Assembly (NCBI GenBank): GCA_000431215.1
Contig: HF985618.1
Location: forward strand, 37,912 to 46,922
Direction of reading: 5' to 3'
DNA: 9,011 nt
DNA from: Prevotella sp. CAG:1031
GTDB lineage: Bacteria > Bacteroidota > Bacteroidia > Bacteroidales > Muribaculaceae
Positions 7,415 through 9,011 of the stretch are shown here, in pieces. The position numbers and the translations under genes are program-made. The first letter of the stretch is position 1; each line of letters starts with the position of its first letter. The notes below the pieces were generated by a model that saw nothing but the letters and a program-made list of their open reading frames with translations, was not told the DNA's origin and made no database searches.

Positions 7415-8272
7415 ATGCATTTTACAGAATCTACACGTCGGCGTCTGAACGAGCGAAAACCCCGTTTCGGTGTTCTTGTGACACTGCTTGTGTCAGTCAT
7501 ACTCCTGATGTTCATGCTGAAGACATGTTCATCAGAGCGCATCGCCGTAACGTCGGTCAGCAAGCCGGCAGGAGGCGATACGTTGAATGTAGCTATCGAG
7601 TATTCGCCTCTCGGAGTCATGCGTCAGGGCGATAGTCTTGCCGGTTTCGGCTATGAAATGATTAACGCAATAGCTAAAGCCAATCATATACCGATAAAAT
7701 TCACGCCTATTGTAGCTTTGGCAACGACGCTCGAAGAAATGAGAGCGGGGCGATATGATATTGTGATCGCGCAGATTCCTATGACGGCCGACTTTAAACG
7801 GTTTTATCGTTTGAGCGAGCCTGTCTGCATAGACCGTCAGGTGCTTGTTCAGAGGCTCGACAGTGTTTCGCCACGAGTGTCCAGTCAGCTTGATCTTGGA
7901 GGGAAACGTGTGTCAGTTGTTGCCGGATCGCCTGCTGTCGAACGGCTTCTAAGTCTGTCGCGTGAGATCGGCGAAAGAATTGTGATTGTTGAAGACTCTC
8001 TTTATTCTCAGGAACAGCTTTTTCTCCTTGTCGCGTCGGGCGAAATAGATTATGCCGTCGTTAATTATTCTTTGGCCCGGCAACTAAGCAACGGCAATGA
8101 GAGGGAACTTGATGTGTCGAAAGATGTATCGTTCAGTCAATTCCAGTCATGGGCAGTGAATCGGAATGATTCAGTTGTAGCCGATAGCATCGATGCTATG
8201 ATACGTCGTTTTAAGGCATCTGACGACTATGCTGACATTCTCAGCCGTTATAGTCTGACACCTGCAAGATAA
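7415..8272 (+). CDS. Membrane-anchored family-3 solute-binding-like protein
   Basis: Product of 285 aa with a basic cytoplasmic N-terminus (MHFTESTRRRLNERKPRFG), one hydrophobic segment (about 19-36) and a periplasmic domain resembling extracellular solute-binding proteins family 3 (SBP_bac_3, PF00497; about residues 57-281). Matching features are the opening strand LNVAIEYSPLGVM, the GFGYEMINAIAKANHI helix, EEMRAGRYDIVIAQIPMTADF, the LGGKRVSVVAGSPA hinge-lobe start and LVASGEIDYAVVNYSLA. The same fold forms the N-terminal half of the lytic transglycosylase MltF, but the transglycosylase half is absent and the protein stops right after this domain. Cys38 follows the hydrophobic stretch (LKTCSS); it is a poor lipobox, so either lipoprotein or simple membrane anchor is possible. 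No ABC permease is nearby. A TTG at 7400 overlaps the porin stop; the ATG at 7415, 4 nt after that stop, is preferred. Family good, ligand unknown. Confidence 0.82.
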   Translation: MHFTESTRRRLNERKPRFGVLVTLLVSVILLMFMLKTCSSERIAVTSVSKPAGGDTLNVAIEYSPLGVMRQGDSLAGFGYEMINAIAKANHIPIKFTPIVALATTLEEMRAGRYDIVIAQIPMTADFKRFYRLSEPVCIDRQVLVQRLDSVSPRVSSQLDLGGKRVSVVAGSPAVERLLSLSREIGERIVIVEDSLYSQEQLFLLVASGEIDYAVVNYSLARQLSNGNERELDVSKDVSFSQFQSWAVNRNDSVVADSIDAMIRRFKASDDYADILSRYSLTPAR

Positions 8273-8276
8273 ATAA

Positions 8277-8304
8277 ATCGGCCGACTTTGGTACATCGGC
8301 CGAT
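8277..8304. terminator. Inverted repeat, probable bidirectional terminator
   Basis: A perfect 9-bp inverted repeat (ATCGGCCGA / TCGGCCGAT) with a 10-nt loop lies in the 57-bp gap between convergent genes, 4 bp past the stop of the solute-binding-like gene. On the minus strand the stem is followed by a T-rich stretch (TTTATTT), as in an intrinsic terminator for the TM2 gene. On the plus strand the tail is only AT-rich, so termination in that direction is less certain. Confidence 0.7.
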
Positions 8305-8329
8305 GATATTATTGAGATGGGCGGAAATA

Positions 8330-8800
8330 TCAGATTGGCATCGACGAGGTTGTGAGCACGTAGGTCTGATCAAATTGTTCGTTGGTCATGCAGAACATTT
8401 TAATGCCCGATATCAAGGCAAGGATTGCAGTAACTGTTCCGAGGATTCCGCATGACAGCAATGAAACAAGCAGAAAACCGATTCCGGCTCCCGTTTTACC
8501 ACAATAGAAATAGTGTATACCGAGTGTGCCCAGAAGTATTGCTAAAAGAGCGGCTACGCCCCGGCTCTTTCCGGTGACGGGTGAAGTAGAGAACGCGTCA
8601 TTGCAATACCAGCTGTTGAAATTCGGGTTGCCGCCTTGATTGTAACCCTGATTATAATTTTGATTATAACCTTGATTGCAGCCCTGGTTAAAGCCCTGGT
8701 TGCAGTTTTGATTCTGGTAATATCCTTGGTTGTTCTGCGAGAAACCTTGACCGGAATTCTGATTTGGATTGTTGTTGAACTGCGGAGGTACGTTATTCAT
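8330..8800 (-). CDS. TM2-domain membrane protein with N/Q/G-rich repetitive N-terminus
   Basis: Small inner-membrane protein of 156 aa. Residues 1-64 are low complexity, dominated by Asn, Gln, Gly and Tyr, with a run of xNQG tetrapeptides at about 32-58 (NCNQG FNQG CNQG YNQN YNQG YNQG). Residues about 77-138 form a TM2 domain (PF05154): GKSRGVAALLAILLGTLGIH, then YFYCGKTGAGIG, a second hydrophobic helix pair to ISGIKMF, and NEQFDQTY after it. TM2 proteins are widespread and of unclear function; many bacterial ones carry short Pro/Gln/Asn/Gly-rich tails facing one side of the membrane. Five cysteines are visible (33, 41, 66, 100, 117) plus Cys137; those at 33 and 41 lie in the repeat. It is convergent with the solute-binding-like gene, with a hairpin between, and has its own consensus promoter. 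The fold is firm, the role unknown. Confidence 0.88.
   Translation of the reverse strand: MNNVPPQFNNNPNQNSGQGFSQNNQGYYQNQNCNQGFNQGCNQGYNQNYNQGYNQGGNPNFNSWYCNDAFSTSPVTGKSRGVAALLAILLGTLGIHYFYCGKTGAGIGFLLVSLLSCGILGTVTAILALISGIKMFCMTNEQFDQTYVLTTSSMPI
8636..8719 (-). repeat. Seven 12-bp tandem repeats encoding xNQG units
   Basis: Seven consecutive 12-bp units starting at 8636, 8648, 8660, 8672, 8684, 8696 and 8708 on the plus strand share the form YTGRTTNNRRYY, for example ttgattgtaacc, ttgattataacc and ctggttaaagcc. They encode the degenerate NQ-containing tetrapeptides in the N-terminal part of the TM2 protein. The period is a multiple of three, so gain or loss of units would keep the frame. 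Confidence 0.8.
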
Positions 8801-8834
8801 ATTTTCTGGTTACTAAGTTTTCTTTATCCGATTA

Positions 8835-8842
8835 CAAAAGTA
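8835..8842 (-). promoter_or_regulatory. Bacteroidota -7 promoter element for the TM2 gene
   Basis: The minus strand reads TACTTTTG, an exact TAnnTTTG match, 34 bp upstream of the TM2 gene ATG (8800). A TTG at 8861-8863 (minus strand), 18 bp further upstream, fits the -33 element, making this the best-formed two-part promoter in the window. The predicted leader is about 28 nt. Confidence 0.65.
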
Positions 8843-8902
8843 ATGAATTTTTTGTGAATTCAATTAAATTATAGCATTAAAAAGGCTTGCTTGCCGCTTA
8901 AT

Positions 8903-8950
8903 ATTCGACTGAGATGAATTTTAGGATAATATAGGGATGCTAATTCGACT
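8903..8950 (+). repeat. Pair of 8-bp direct repeats upstream of the right-edge promoter
   Basis: The octamer attcgact occurs at 8903-8910 and 8943-8950, a centre-to-centre distance of 40 bp, about four helical turns. The second copy ends 8 bp before the -7 box at 8959. This could be a paired regulator site or chance. Confidence 0.35.
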
Positions 8951-8958
8951 ATTTTCGC

Positions 8959-8966
8959 TAACTTTG
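8959..8966 (+). promoter_or_regulatory. Bacteroidota -7 promoter element at right edge
   Basis: TAACTTTG is an exact TAnnTTTG match, identical to the box ahead of the porin gene. It is 26 bp upstream of an ATG at 8993. No clear -33 TTTG is visible. The AT-rich stretch 8843-8958 between the two divergent promoters holds nothing else I can support apart from the short direct repeats. Confidence 0.55.
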
Positions 8967-8992
8967 CATCTGCGTAAGCAAAGACACTGCCT

Positions 8993-9011
8993 ATGAATAT
9001 AGTTCGGAAGA
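8993..9011 (+). CDS. Possible start of a further gene, cut by window edge
   Basis: An ATG at 8993 opens six codons (MNIVRK) that run off the window. The only support is position: it sits 26 bp after a consensus -7 promoter box, the same spacing as seen for the mlaE gene. The product cannot be named from this. Confidence 0.4.

Noticed and set aside
6934..7620. 228-codon minus-strand open frame
   Set aside because: It runs antisense across the porin end and the start of the next gene, with no domain, promoter or conserved motif. The plus-strand genes explain the region.
8636..8857. 73-codon plus-strand frame encoding a very hydrophobic peptide, like a membrane toxin
   Set aside because: It is antisense to the TM2 gene repeats. 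Reverse complements of Asn and Gln codons read as Ile/Val and Leu codons, so the hydrophobicity is an artefact of the NQ-rich tail. No promoter or antitoxin-like RNA is seen.

Overview
The window reads as the chromosome of a Bacteroidota bacterium, most likely order Bacteroidales (a gut Muribaculaceae-like or Bacteroides-like lineage is inference). Four things point there: exact copies of the Bacteroidota -7 promoter element TAnnTTTG ahead of several genes, no strong Shine-Dalgarno sequences, a TonB-dependent receptor with an N-terminal carboxypeptidase-regulatory-like domain, and a large porin of the type found in that phylum. Base composition and codon use look even across the window. I see no insertion sequence, integrase, tRNA, rRNA or CRISPR array.

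Layout. Positions 1-1106 (minus) hold phosphoglycerate kinase without its C-terminus. A 216-bp divergent intergenic region follows. From 1323 to 8272 five plus-strand genes run close together: an MlaE-type lipid-transport permease, its MlaF-type ATPase (4-nt start/stop overlap), a TonB-dependent outer-membrane receptor, a putative outer-membrane porin with its own promoter, and a membrane-anchored family-3 solute-binding-like protein that starts 4 nt after the porin stop. A perfect 9-bp inverted repeat at 8277-8304 sits between this run and a convergent minus-strand gene (8330-8800) for a small TM2-domain membrane protein with an Asn/Gln/Gly-rich tail. At the right edge a consensus promoter precedes what may be the first six codons of another plus-strand gene.

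How the genes may work together. The central run is an envelope block. MlaE and MlaF form the inner-membrane core of an MCE-type phospholipid transporter, but no MCE (MlaD) subunit is present here. The next two products are outer-membrane beta-barrels and the last is a periplasm-facing binding domain tethered to the inner membrane. Whether they act together is inference. pgk is ordinary glycolysis and unrelated. I do not see clear evidence of a novel defence or mobile system. The items most worth a second look are the permease-less binding protein paired with the porin, the low-complexity xNQG repeat of the TM2 protein, and homopolymer runs early in both outer-membrane protein genes.
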